Positions 40,701 to 55,700 of a stretch of DNA of 64,000 nucleotides are shown in pieces. Made by a program: the position numbers and the translations under genes. The stretch is from Amia ocellicauda (lineage: Eukaryota > Chordata > Actinopteri > Amiiformes > Amiidae), in NCBI RefSeq assembly GCF_036373705.1, contig NC_089869.1, positions 8,142,676 through 8,206,675 of the forward strand, written 5' to 3'. The notes beneath the pieces are model-generated. The model ran no database searches. It saw only the letters and a list, made by a program, of their open reading frames with translations, and was not told the DNA's origin. How positions within the stretch are numbered: position 1 is the first letter of the stretch; the number at the start of each line of letters is the position of its first letter.

Positions 40701-43700
40701 ACTCACTGTTATGAGTCCAATAAAAAGTACGGCAGTATTCTGAAAACAATCTAGACCAGTGAACCACATGATTAAAAACATCTTGCTTTATCATGTAAAA
40801 AAAAAACTAAATAAACAGAAACCTTTAAATGCACCATTTTCCTTCTTTATTCCCTCTAACATCGATGGCATCCTTTTGTATTTAACTCTTTCACATAACT
40901 CAGTCAAATAACCAGTTAATATGTCTTAAAAACACCATTTTGAAAGGCATCTTTTTTTAATGGGAGTCCATTGTGTTGGTGCAACCAGTAGCAGAACAGT
41001 AAAACATGAAATGTTGTATATATAAACATATATGTATATTTTTTATTTATCCCATCATTCACCACCAGATGGAGTGATTATGAGCTGGCCTGAACCATGG
41101 GGGACAATTATATTAACTTGCCAATCTGACCAAAATGAGACAGCGTGTATAGATTAAGGAAGGAAGTGTGGTACTCTAATTTCCTTAAAATTCATGGTCA
41201 AGGGCAATGGTTCCCACTTTGGGGTCTGTGGGGAGCCCTGAGACAGCCATAGAAAAGCCTGACAACATAACCCTCCAAGACGACAACATTAAATCAGCTC
41301 TCCCACTCCATTGTTAGTTTCTGACGGATAGAATCGCTATGACTGTGTTAATGGAGGACCTGTCACTATAATAATTATTGTTAATCACTTAGAATGTCTG
41401 TCTGTAATGTATTTCATAGTATATTTCTGTGTCAGGCGATCTGTGTACCTTTAGAGGAGGACAGGAGGTCTTTCAGCTCTCGCTTCTGTTTGCGGAGATG
41501 GGCCAGGTTGCTGCGAATCTGCTCCTTCTCCCTCTCCAGCCGGTCCCTCTCGTCTGTGAAGCGGCGGGCTTCTGCCTCTGTGCGGTTCTTCCCAAGTTTA
41601 TTCTCTATCGATCCCACCGAGACTAGATCAGAAAACATCAGTGGGTATTAGTATCTATTTATTAGGCCTCCAACCCAGCATATTCACAAACGTTTGTAGT
41701 TCTTTTGAATCTGTATAGGATCAATCAATCAAGAACCCTTTACACCTACCTACTGCGGCCACTCTCAGCTTCTCAGGAGTCTCTGTAGGCAATTTCACCG
41801 CCTGGGGGTTGGGCACAGATCTCCGCTGGGGTTCGTTATTGGGAAAGGTGATTTTCTGATTCTGGGACTGGATTTTGATGGTGGCTATGGGGAACGGCTG
41901 TTCGGCCTCCATCTTTGGCGCCACAGGCTGGACGTGAGTGTTGTTGCATGTCTGCGGTGGTTCAGGGTTAACCTGGGGTGGCTGTTTTATGTAACATAAG
42001 GGAACAGAAACAACAGTGACGACTACATGCCATGAAACTGTTCAGCTTGTGAAGTTGGGAAATGTGCTAATTCAATATATGAAGGATACTGTAAACTGTT
42101 ACAGCAGTTACAATTTTCTGTGACTTTTCCTTGACATTTTTAGTGGTTTTCAGGGACGCTATGCAGCCTTATAATCACCATCACATCCCAATGCTGAGTG
42201 CTGATCCCAATATCCTCTTTTTCCCCTGACTTGTATTTACCACTAATTTGATATTATGAAGGCGCTGAGTGTAAATGTTAACAGCTCTAACATGCTACCT
42301 TTACACCCCAGCCACCCTGTAAATCATTTCCCATGACTTTTCCAGGCCTGTAAATGGAGAAGTATGCATCTATAAAACACTTGCCCTGCAGTTTCGAAAA
42401 TGGGGAGAAACTTCCACATTAGCAAAGTTAAAATACAATCGTTTAAGCTGCCCACAGGGATTTCCTAAAGGGGCATTTTGAAAGATTTCAATCATGCATT
42501 TCAACTTCTTATTGGAGATAAAATGCAAAACTGGCAAGGCATACATTTTTTATGAATGTGGCGCTCAATATTCAGTTTTCTAAATTAAGAATAAAACATA
42601 CAGCAAAGCATGGCAGTAATGCGATTGTAATTAATCACATTTCTTAGTGATAATAAAATCAAAGTGTGGATACACGCATACAGTCAGGTAAACTCCAATA
42701 AATACGTATTTATATATGTATAAATAATAAATAATAATGTATGTATTCCATTTGCAGCTACAGTTTTATAGTGCTGTAAATCAAACAGAACTCAAAGCCT
42801 CAACTGTCTTATAAAAGGACGCGTAGCTGTGGGGCCCTGATCTTAATGCTCACCTTGCTTGTGGTTTCCTCTGCTTTGCTGTCAACTTCTTCTGAGTCCC
42901 TGGGCCCTATGGTGCCTGCCAGTGTGTGGCTAGGGTCCTGGCCCAGCCCTGACGATCCCAGGGGGGAAGTCCTGCCAGAGGTGTGGAGGAAGGATTTCAC
43001 AGGGATGAGGTCTAGGTAGACTCTGTCTGGATCCTGTTCGGCACTCAGTCGGATACCGACGGCCTCCTGCACGGGGAGAAAGCCATTGCCAGTTTAATGA
43101 GGGGCCCTGGGGCCCAATCTTTCACCTGAGTACTGTAACCTGTCTTGTTTGTGCCGCAGGCCTTTGGAAGTCCTATATAAATGTAGGGTGGATTTATTTT
43201 CTTCCAGTATTAGAATTATTACACTTCTACAGCTACCCACAGATTTATAGGAGTTGCATGTATGGTGATGAAGACTCTTGGGTTCTGGTTTACGTTGCTA
43301 AACAAAGGACTGAAAGAACAAACACCCAATGGGATACCAATCTTACCTCCTGCTCCGTCGCGGCCACATCATCGTAAATGTCATCCGGGTCATTCTGAAT
43401 GGCAGGCAGGTTGTCTGTGTATGTATTGGGCTCAGAGATCCTCCTCTGCATAAGGCTAAACAGCAGAAATCCACCATTATTTATGTACTGTATACCAACA
43501 GAGGCAGCTGTTACGTATTCTGAAACCATTCACAGGAGAAAAATATTTAAAAGGGGATTGCAGGTCGAGTTACAGACTTACTATAAAGAGGTCTTTGCCG
43601 CATTGACTATGCAGGATATCCTGTCAGAGTCCACGTAATCGTACGTCAGCTCCTCTGGGTCGGTCTTGGAGCCAGATTGCGACAACAACAGGCCCAGCCA

Positions 43701-46700
43701 GTGCCCCATCTCTGCTGAGGACTTGGCCTAAACGAGTCAGAGAGAGATGTAGATACTCACTTGAAAAAGGAGCATTATTCATTGTCTCCACAAATCATTC
43801 ATTGTCTCCTGACTATTTACTGCTATTTACTCCTTCCTGGCAAAGTACCAGGCATTAGGAGTATTAATTAGAAAGGCTATCACATCTGACGGTCCTCAAA
43901 GATGCTTTCTTGTGCAATTTCGGCCTTGTTAAGGGAATGCATATCCATTTTTCACTGTAAGTGGCATACTTAAGGTTAATGAGATTCCACAATTTATTCA
44001 TGGGCAGACTCCATTCTTTCTTTAATACTAGAAAGGCTGAAACAGTTTAGCTGGGTCAGTAAGCACGTCGAACACAGATTTAAAAATCAGATCTGACATA
44101 ACACTTGAACCCTGTATTAATACTACTTCTACTACTACTAATGATATTTCAGTATTTAACACAATTAAAGACAACAGATGATATATTTTTGTCAGAGGCT
44201 GCTAATCGCTTGTGACAATTGTGGGTTGTTCAGCAGGGTAAAGCATTTGCGTTCCTAAATAGTTCCTAAACATCATGACAAATGTACTTTTGAGTGAAAG
44301 CCCGAATAAGATGTTTCTAACAAATGATCATGAGTCAAGTGGTGGATTTTCCTTAACTATGTACTGTGTTTGTGACTGACTGAGGCAGTACAACAGCACT
44401 TTAAGGCCAGCTCAAAATGGTAATTTACGATCTCTGTCAAATGGACAAGCATAGGCTAACATACAACTATTAAGCTATAATGGTTTGTGAAATAACCCTG
44501 AGGCCATTGATTTCTACCTGATGGCCAGTGTATTGAGCCTTTACTTTACAGTAAAGACCGGCCTTTACTGTAAGCATTATCTCCCTTTATTATAGCGTTT
44601 TCTAACAGGCAGTCAGATGTCAAACCAAGCACAGAAAACCTCTTGTAGATATGGTGGGGCTTTAACCTCTGGAGCATCAGACTAGGTCAAACTAAAACTC
44701 TTAATAGGGACATCAGATAAAATACTCGCCACGTTCTTGGGCTGACAAAAATGTATGGAAAAGCTATTTAATATGCTTTCTGAAATTGTAGATGATCTGA
44801 AAGAATGATGCAAAATGGCCAGTCATCTTCCTGGCTGCTGCCAAAGGGGACCACAGCCCACAGTCTGACTTTACTGCTCATTTGTGTTACCACAGAGTTG
44901 GCAACCCACTCAGTCTAGCATACTGAAACAATGACATGTGTAACAATGCACTTCAAATACTGACAGAGGTGGGAGGAGGTATCTGATGTTACTTTGTAGG
45001 TACATATCATTTTATGGTCATTATTTTAAGATGAATAAAAGCACATTGAGGAGCTGGTTGATGTAAGTTGCTCTAGACGGGAGTGTGTGTCTATACTGCT
45101 TGTTTTGAGGGGAGAAGTCTTTACACAATCCCTGAAATACCCTCTCAAGTTTTTTTCTAGCAAGAATCCCACATCCCACTGATTTGGTAACATCACCAGG
45201 GAGATGATGGATTCCCAGGAGAGTTCAAGGCAGATTCCAAGCCCATCACCAGAATTATCCAGGATATGTTTGTCTCACCTCCAGCGTGGCTAGCTGTTCT
45301 CCGTCCTGCTGGATCCTGAAGGAGTACAGGTGGTCCGGACTGGGGTCTGGAAGCACCATGCAGCCTTCCAGGGTTACTGGTTGATGGGTGACCTTGTTCC
45401 TGCCCTTGTCCTGGTAGAACCACAGCTGCCCATTTTTAATCGAACACCAGCGAGAACGCCACTGGCTGTTTACGAGCACGTTGAGGTACCCTGAAGGACA
45501 GAGCACAGCGGAGTTAACACCCGAACGCACTACAGTTTACCACACTCCCCAACACCTTAGAGAAAACACTCTTGAACCAAAAAAGTTATTTGTATTCTTT
45601 TGCAAAATCTCTCTCTTTATTATTAAGATGCAAGCAATTAACATACATGCTAAATGTCCATACTCCTTAGTGTAAGCAGTAGAGGAAGGTGTGCGTGTGT
45701 GTGTGCGTGTATGAATAAACAGTTCTCTGCCGGGAAGCTGCAATGCTGTACAGTAACCCTAGTAGGACTGTGAAGAACAGAGCATCCGGTCCTGAATACA
45801 GATTGCGTCTCACCAGAGGTGTCGACAGTTTTCTCTGGACTGTCCAATAAGGTAGGTTTCTTTTTTCCAATGTTCATTAGATGACTCAGCTTCAGACCTG
45901 CTCCAGATTTTTTCTTGACTGTGGCCAAGAAAGACACAAAAATTATGGGTTACAGATCACGGCCTACAGTCCTGCTAAATCAGAGTAACATTTATTAATG
46001 CACCTGAGACAACTCCAAGCCTAAAACAGAGCATTACCGTCTTTCATTTCTGGAGTTTCTACGTGACTGTCTGTGCTGCTCCCGCTCTCCGACGTGATGG
46101 AGTACCTCTCATTGGTGTCACCCTGGCGGACAGCAGCAACAATGTGGTGAAGGTCACGTTTGCATTTCACTTCCTAGTCTCATTTTCTTAGTAGCAGTTC
46201 CAGTTATAGAAAAGGCAACTTTGTATATCTAACTGATCACAAAGCCTCTTACCTTCGTGCAGATGAGCCGCGGTGAGTCTGAAGTATAGTGGGAAACATC
46301 AGAAACGTCAGCTTGTCTAGCACTGATTTCTTGAATTACCTGTCAAAAGTATTTGGTGACAGATTAACATTATAAGACACCTTAACTTTAAAGATAGACT
46401 TTGTGTACATCTTGGCCAGGCTGTGATATTGCTTTTTATATTAAAGAGTTAGCACACCTTGATAGCTCTACATTTAAACACTTGATTAAAACAATACTAT
46501 TTACACATTTTGCATATTATGGATATTGTTTGTCATTTCCCCAGTTTATATAAACTTGGTTTCAAAAAGGCTGCAGAGTTTTTTGTCTTTTGCTCCAACC
46601 GTGCTCCCAGTTACAGATTCATACATATCTGGACACTGCTGTGGATGATATAGGTGTTATATGGTACAATTATTCAGTTAATTATCTATCTGAGAGGTTA

Positions 46701-49700
46701 AATTGGAATATAAACCAGAAAACATAGCTGTCCTTCACAAACTGATCACTGGACTGCTTGGTGTGTAAGTTGTATGCTACAGATACAAAACTGGACTTAA
46801 TTTCTGTATAATATTCATGTCATATTGTCTGATTATTACATTTATTTGTGTGTTTATTCATTTATTTAGTTGCAGTTTTCTTACAGTTTCTTAGTAATTT
46901 GATTCTAAAATGCTCAGTTTTTAAACACGCCGGTATAGATGAGGAAAACAGGACACTTAGAATTCCTGAAGGCAAGAGGACTAGGACTGGACTTCAGGCA
47001 GTTTGCAGTTCAAAGGACATCTGACAATTAACAAGGAGTTCCTCCTCACTCTTCTCTGATCCTTCTTCCTCACATTTCACTGTACATCCCCTCCGTCTCT
47101 CCCACTCGGCACAAAGGCCAATGGAGAGCGGTTCATTTCTCAGAGTTGCTCACACAAAATCATTGTGATTAATGTGCGAGTTCAATCCACTTCTGCTGAA
47201 AGAGGGTGTTTGTGAGAAGTTTTCAAAGAGGTGCTGCTGACAGCACGTCCTCAGCTCCCACACAAGCTTGGCAATGAAGCCCTGTTCATAACGGCAGGTT
47301 GGGAACAATCTCAGGCACTGAAGTGACTCATGTTTGATGTGCAGCTCAATGTCAAACGGGAGATAAGAACGAAGGTGCTCAGTTGAACGAAAACTTAAAT
47401 TGGAAAAGCTCTTACTTAAAACTAGAGGGACCACGACTGTCAATACGGAGTTGTTAACTCCTCTCTCAAAACTTTCCAGAGGTGGCACACATCGTGCTTT
47501 CAAAAGCAACTGTACATTTAAAACCGAAACAAGGCCTGTTGTTGAAGTCGAGTATGTTGAATGTCCCTGTGTGGTCTCTTGGCAGCAACTGATACTGGTA
47601 GTTTGAACCAACCTGTGTAAATATGATCTTTTCATATATATTTCCAGAAGAAAATCAAAACAAAAAAACAGACGAAAATAAACTAGACCCCACAACCCCA
47701 CTACCCCACCCTGGTGTGTAACAACTTGGTTGAAAAAGTTACAAAACACACTATCCATGGGCATGAAGACCTGTCTGCAGATCCAGTGCCAAATGGGACC
47801 AGGGTGGATGCAGTGTGTACAGAATAGTGGGACTCCAGCAGCACCACCTCTAACTGACATATGTGTACTTGTCGCCCAGGCGGCCCAACTGCAAGTTCTC
47901 ACCTTAAGCCACTGCTCTGTCTGCTCCTTGCTCTGAAGGCCCAGAACGATCACCTCTCCGCTCATTGGAACGATCTTCAGGTTGTGCTCTTTCTTCTTCA
48001 CTTGCTTCTCTTTGTAAATGACGCTGCAGCCCACCAGACTCACATCTAACTGCGGGTTCTGGTCTTTGGAGCTCTTGTAACACTGCCGAAAGAAACAATT
48101 CTCCATTATTACACAGGCCACTGGGCACATCTTTATGAAGTACACATAGCAGTTGGGGGTAAAAAATAATAGAAATCACAGGTTACAGATCTTAGGAAAG
48201 CTGTAGAGAAACAGGTTGTCAGCTTTATCCATCCAAAATGATTCCCCCTTCCACTTCCTCAAAGAGGAAATCAATGGCAGTCAATGGAGAGAAAGAGTTA
48301 AACTGCAGCAAATCATTGTCCTGCAAATACAGGCTGTAAACACTATGATTAATTTCCTGCAGAAATCAATGTGGCATTGTAGCCTATCTTGCCTTCCTTA
48401 AGAACACATCAGTCAGACTGCCAGGTCGATTTTTAATCTCTGTCTAATGGCTACCAGTCAAGTGTGGATGGACCATGTATTTTTAAGAGGATACACAGAA
48501 GCAAAAGCCCATCGAAAGTAACAAGTTTTGACACAGATATTTTACTGAGGGAGGTCTCCATATTTAATACACCCAACGAATGGGAACATGACTTATTCAT
48601 CAACATATGCATGTTTTGACTGATTTTGCACCTCATTTTTCCTCAGTCAAGTGGAGTGTATTTCCACATGGCTGATATTAAAGCAAAACATGGACGGTGG
48701 AGAAGAAAAGCATCTTTAGCGCTAGAACATAGCTAACTTTCTCAAGCAACTTCCAACTCAGTTCCAACTCTGCCCAGTTCAAGCACCCACCAGCAGGCGG
48801 TGCTCTTTGATGACGCACAGCTGCTTGGCCCACTGGCCCAGCCACTTCTTTCTCCACAGGAACGCACAGATACGGGCATCCTTCATCAGCTCAATGGAGG
48901 CCTCAGTGGAAGGCCACTGGTGGGTCGTCGACTTGCCTTTAGTCACCTCCTCTTCATCGTAGGACTCATAGGAGCTGCTAACGGCCTCGTAGTCCTCTGC
49001 AACACAGAACGCAATACTGTTAAACAGAGTCCTTTTGAAATTTGTGTCATCGCTTTTACCGAAGCCATGCAGCATACTATTTGCCAAGCAATGGTTATGT
49101 CCTCATGCATTATCTTCCCTCATAGTGCAGTGAAATCAAAGTATGACAAAAAGATAAAGAGAAGAAAGAAAGAAAGAAACACATGCTGTGATCTTGTGTC
49201 TGCATGTAAGAACCAAGATGGAAGTGAAAAGATCTGTGAGATTGCAATGCTATCGTTTCTCCTGATTTGTGGAGGTTTTCCCTGCTCTGCCCTAAAATGT
49301 CACACATTGGTTTTTGGCAAAAGATGAAGTGCGTTTTGACTCGTGGGAGCAATGCTGCCCCTTACTGTGAGGTCACAGGCTGCACACCCTACAGCAGAAT
49401 GAACCTGGAATTAAATTCAAGATGCGAATGTAAGGAAAGATACCCCTGGTGATTGTGGCATAAATAACACCTTCGGCGGCCTCTATATGTGTCCTGGCTC
49501 CGGTGATATGCCTACTGAAACAACCAATATCTACAGGGACAGAGAAAAAGGAGAGAACAGAGAAAGCAGAAAGGGGAGGAAGAAAAGGAAAGGTTTTTAA
49601 AGAGAAATACAGTAGTATATTGCCAGTACCATTCAGTATTTATATGCACTCGTGGAGAGGTATTGTTTAACACCTATTGACTATGTTATAAGATGGTACA

Positions 49701-52700
49701 GAGATAAAAAGGAAATACACCTGAAATGTGTGTGGCATAAAGTGCCCAGTAATATCTTATTTATTTATTTATTTATTTATTTAATGTATTATTATTATTA
49801 ATTTAGAAATAGTATACAGGGTGTCCCACAACAGACTGCACACTGTGTGGTCTGAATCATGTCTGAGAATAACAAAAAGAACATATTTTGGTTAGATTGA
49901 CTTTCTTCTCAGCAGAAACACGACCTCTGTGTTTGATGATAGCCAAACCTTTTGGAACAACAGCTCCTGTGATACATGTGAGCACAATGTGAACCACCCA
50001 GCAGTTCTTGGTTGGAATTACCAGCATTTCCTTTGTTTCTACATTTCATCTGAACCTCAAAAACATTGCAGATGACTTTGAATAACGCCGCCCTTGATAC
50101 CTGTGCAGGACACCGCTGTTAATCACACTCATACCCTTTTCTGCCTTTTCAAAAATAATGTTTTTGTGTGTGTGTGTGTGTTTTTAATTCTTCAAAGTGT
50201 AAAGTGGCAATCTCCCAGCACCCTAAAACAAAGACAGGCATTGTTCTGTTAGTCAAGCCCTTTACTGGGGCCATCCTTCATGTAAGAAAAGCATTACAAA
50301 AATTAATGAAAGTCAAAAACCATGTCAGAAACTTAGCAGTTGAAGCTGGTGAACATGGAGAGCAAAGGCCTGTCAGTCTGTAGGAGGTCACCACATTGAG
50401 ACAGGCAGTCTCTTATTATATTGCATGTGGGCATACGATCTATATGTGGCAACATCATTTTGTCGTATTGTTTATTAAATTGTATTTGAAAATAACTCAT
50501 GGAGGTCATTTGGAAAGTCTTTTATTACTTTGTTTTTCTTTTAATAATTATTACTTGGCAACAATGCTGAACACAACGAGAGCCAATTTAATGATGAATT
50601 CCTCTTAGCAATCATCCCGTCTGGCTGTCCAGTTGTGGTCTGAAGAAACATTTGCTTTGGGTTGCAATATATCCCAGGCTTAATAGGACCACTGTTCTTA
50701 ACCTAAGGCATGCAATACAGTTTTCTACTGGATATTATTCATCATTGTTACAAAATTATGTATATGTTTGTTTGTTTATTTATTTATTGAGATTCCAGAT
50801 TACTGCTTACTGGTATGATCACAATGTCATTAAAAGTAGGTCAATCTTAAGTCGGAGGTTTAAACAAATCATAATGTATTGAATTGCATCAGAATTGTTT
50901 GCTGGCTGTCAAAATCATGGGACCACCTGGAAATGTTACTGAAATACAGCCCAGAAATGACAAATCTGAATTACTGTTTGGTCTGAAAATATATTACCAC
51001 CTTGAAAGGAAATGCAGTACAGGATCTGATCTTCTGGCATTATACTGTACCAGATAATCATTTGTGCTGTAAAAGGGATATAGATTCGTTTTGTTGTTTG
51101 TTTAAGGTCATTGTAATGCTGATAAAGAAACCCTTCACCCACATATCTTCTGGAAACATAACCCCTAGACTGAAAAACATAATGATATTGTACTATGGTC
51201 CAAACCATCGTTTCATCTTTCTTCTTGGCGTTTTGATGTGTCTTCAATACATCTATCATGGTTTTTTCATATGAACAAAGGTTCACTGACCACACACCTT
51301 CCTGTCTTCTTATGGATGATCTCATAAATATGCCCTGTATCTGCCATGTCCTCTGCATTTTGAGGTTGCCACTTCAGCCACTGTTGTTTTGTCAAGCCTG
51401 TGGTTTTCCATGTAGCAGAACACTGAAGCAGCACTCACCTCAGTGATGCATTGTTGGTATAATACCCCTGACAATAAGCTTCCAAAGTACGTCTAGTGAG
51501 ATTCGTGGTAATATACTGATGTGGGGTTTTTAATTTTCACCAAGAGAATGTAACCTCACATACCAAAAGCGAGGACCCCAGTCTCTCACTTGTTAGACGA
51601 GAAAGAGTACACTGAGTACATTTTTCAGAAAAAGTGATCATACCATTGGGCGCCATGTCATAAGGCTGAGCTTCTTCGTAGTAACCCTCGGGAGAGTCGG
51701 GTTTGGGGAGTGGGATTAGATCTCTTTCTGGACACTGGGGAGAAGAAAAGGGAGAGATGTTAATTGTTTCTAAAGATCATCTTCTACATTCCTCTTCAGA
51801 TGAAGGCTCATGGACAGTCCTAGGATTTAGTGTCCTCTGAGCAGCTCCGAGTGGTGACCTCTGAAAGCCCATGCAATGCTAAATGGATGTTTTGGTAGGT
51901 TTAACAATAGACAGGGCAACATAAAAATGAATTGCTTTAGATTTCTGCGAGGCCCTATAGAACTGGCGTGAGTCAGGTCAGATGACAAGCTTTGTCTCAG
52001 CTCTTCTGGCCTTTCAGTCCAATAGCTGCAAGGAGGCACGTTACTGGCTATTGAACATAAAGCAAAAAATAGATTTTACCCCGGGGTGAACACTTTTAAC
52101 CTGAGCCTCCAGAGATGAATTATTTCACTTTACAACAATCTCTCTGTATTATCAGTGAATCTAATATCTGAGCTGGACAATTCTCCAGCCAAATCAGGGT
52201 TATTCTGAAGATATCTTAGGTTCTGATATCAGCATCCTGAGGGTTTGCAGTTCTTACACCTACAGACAGACTTACATCACAGACAGTGGGATACATGACC
52301 TGTTTTACTGTACAAAAGCTGTTACCTATTCTTACCATGTTTAAATTATAATATATAAATTGTGTGTTATTGCACATAAAAAATATCAGAAATCTAATTT
52401 AGTTTGAAGTCAAAGATATAGTTTTCATTGTAAAGATATTGTAGTTTCCTGTTTTTTAAGTGCAAAGAGTAGACATTTGTAGGCCATGTAGAAACCTGGT
52501 CTAAAACAACTCCAGCCAAATAATCAAGCACCACAGTGAGCCCATTGTATAATTGTAAATTATGTTATATTACGAAAAATGAGAAGCAGCCTACTTGTTT
52601 GGGGTTTGCCAACATACATCTTCAATTCCCTTGTTATACACTGTAATAAGAAAATAGTTAAATCGTTATTTTACTAAAATTACTTTTATGTTTAATAACA

Positions 52701-55700
52701 ATAAATGACTGGCTTCTGCTTACTCAAGGCCTTGGATTAATTGCTTTGCAGCTTATACACGTCTATATTAAAATGAAAAATGAGAAAAGCAGGGGAGGGG
52801 GGACTAAAAAGCCTGCCATTGCAAATGTCAAGTCAGTTCTTGTATTTTGCATCATTGAGATCATTTTGTAACAGGGTCCGCCACAATTTTAGACTGCAAT
52901 AGAGGTGTTTCACTTCAATTAGCGTGTAATTATAGATACACACACATCCCTCAGCAGTGAACACGCTGCCGAACACACTGACACACGCAAGGAGGCCAGA
53001 CATCTAAATGTTATGATCTAATTTTCTCATTTCCACACCAGCCACTCACGCAGAACACGTATTTTACTTGAATTTCTGATCTTAACTGTTCATATTTCAC
53101 AACATGGCCTTGCACATTTAACATCACTTCCCTTCATTAATCTTAACAATCTTCTTTCTCCTGAATGTCTCCTCTTACAACTCAATGTATTATTTCTACA
53201 GAGTTTCAGGGAGTCATTATCAATGATTTATACGTGAAAACCACGAGGAAACCGGAAATTCCTTACGAATTCATCCTCAAATCCATGATAGTGGTGCTGA
53301 ACGAGGCACCAATTTAGTCAGATATTTCCCGAAAGTCAATAAAAGCAAACTGATTTTGATTAAGTACAAATATTCTATTGTATTGCAAGAAGGAAAATGA
53401 AAACAGGATCCATTTCTGAGACATACTTTGAAGTTTTTTCTGACATATGTTTGAGGCTTGGTTCAGCTATTATGTGTTGATTTATCTGTTTTTTTTAAGT
53501 CATTCATTTATTTATTTTTGCCTCATATATTAGGCTTGAAATTATCAAATGCGGTGGGAGTTGACTGGCTGCTTGCCTTCTCTAAGCGCAAGAATGTTGT
53601 GAATTTATAAACAAATAAACCTCAGCCCATCAAAGGTACAGGATATTGTGAATAAAACTAATCTTCTTTAATTACTTCATGATAATAAACGATTGAGCTA
53701 GACAGTGGGATTTTTATGTGAAAAATTAACACCTTAAACTAGTACATAATATATATTTAAGACTACACAGTGCAGTCCAATCCTAGAGGAATCTGGAATT
53801 AAGCTCTACGACAGAAATATGCCTTTTCTTTTTTTCTCTTTTCTGAAGAGGAAACTCCGAGACATGATGATAGGTTTCTACAGGATTTTGGTTTGGGGTA
53901 TATTTAATAGATTACGGACCACTTTTCAAATAATAATTGTGTGGCTTCTGTTCTGTTTGACATATAATATTCAGTTAACATTGTGGCAGCTTATCCAACT
54001 ACATTCAGTTATGATATACATATCTGAAGAGGCTAAACCCTGAACAGCGACATCTGATACTAATTAAAGTCCCAGGGTAGGCATTCCAGGAAATCCCAAA
54101 AACATCAATTTCATTCTCTGTCAATAGATAAATAATATGCACGCTTTAAAGGCCATGCCATGTTCATGTAACGCTGCCAAACTGACCTCCTTTTGTTTTC
54201 TTTTCGGTGGATAAAATAACGTGTCAAATGCTATGCTTTTGCTGAATCAAATCAATGATTAAAATGAAGTGTTTTACACAGAAACAACTTTTAAAAAACT
54301 TTGCGGTTCAGTACTGGTATACTGCTCTTTCAGGTTTCATTAAAGAAAAGAAAAATGAGAAACACATGCAAGTGATTAATCCTTCCATTTGATTTCTCTC
54401 AGGAAAATGCGGACTCATGGACTGAAAAACCCCCCTCAAATATCACCCATTTGTTCAGACTGACTCCCGCTTTTCATGAACATAAAGCAAAAGGCCAAGG
54501 AAGCAGGACAGGGAGACAGGCATAAATAAAGATAAAAACCAAGTCTTTGAAAAGCCTTCAACAAGTGGAAAATCCCTGTCTCCAATGCCAAGAATCCACT
54601 GCAACATAAACACACAGGCTGGGAAAGGCTACTTTGGACTAACATGTAAGTTACAATAAAAAAATAAAATAAACCGTGCTTTATTCCTGCAATAAAACTA
54701 TGATCAGTACACTAGACCATAGCCAGACGTATGGTATATCAACTCCCATGTCTGAGACAAACTATTCAATCTGTGGGGAAAAGTGCAAAGCAGAAAAGAG
54801 ATTGTACTTCCATTTATGTTAATGGTGGTTGTGACAAGGAGCCCAGAACTGACTCTAGGGTCAAAAGATTGCTTGTAAAATGCTTAGTGTATCAAGATAA
54901 AATATGGGCAGAACACAAAGCATGGGGAACTGCTTTCTGATGACATACAATGCATTCCTTTTCATGTACAATTGCTGAACAAATTGGGTGATTCAATCAA
55001 ACATATACAAAAGTATTCACACCCTGCACCCACTGAAATCAACATCAGTTTTCCAACACCTTGGGCCAGATTAAATCAAAACTTTGACCCACCTGTTAAT
55101 AGCAAACTACAAACCTGTACATCATAGCGGTTACATTTCTGATTAGAAGAAAGTGTCATCTTACTGAAAATGAAGCCGCAACCAAGTATAGTTCTGTAGT
55201 TTTCTATTAGCGGGTGGGTCAAAGATTTGTCCCTTGTTTTAACCTTAGCTTTCTGAAGGCTGAATTATTGTTCAACCTCTGAGAAGATAGCATTAATAAA
55301 TATTTATAATGTTACAAAATTGTGTCACACTAAAACACAATTTTTCAGCTTACAACTGTATGCATCACTAACACTGACATCTGAACAAGAACATGCCATC
55401 TGAAATACTTCTTAGATCTATTTGTTTTTTAACCAAACATATAGCTTTCAAAAGTATAAAACATTGTTTACAAAAGTATACTAAACGCTTTTTTAACCTT
55501 CTTGAAAGAGATTATGCGTGCAAGCTGTTGTTTTGTTTGTTTTGGCCCAGTACAACAAAACAAAATACTAGTAGGTCAAGCATTATGTTACTTGACTGAA
55601 TATTATACCGAAACTAGCCTGTGTTTTATATGCAAGTAATGTTTTTTGTATAAAGCACTGTAGTGACTTACACAATGCTCTCACAAATTCCCCTTCTGAA

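Larger units (their letters stand above)
48997..51643 (-). other. afap1l2: afap1l2 intron upstream of PH1
   Basis: 2.6 kb with microsatellites only. A short exon-like segment near 49465-49507 has weak splice sites and no homology, and is not called. Confidence 0.5.

Noticed and set aside
43446..43447. Acceptor ATGCAG for the exon ending at 43455
   Set aside because: It would shift the frame; the acceptor ten bases upstream in the transcript keeps the frame and restores LMQRR, as in human.
49465..49507. Possible extra small afap1l2 exon
   Set aside because: An AG-like acceptor and GT are present, but the neighbouring exons already join in frame with human-like sequence (PNEDYEAV), and the segment has no homology.
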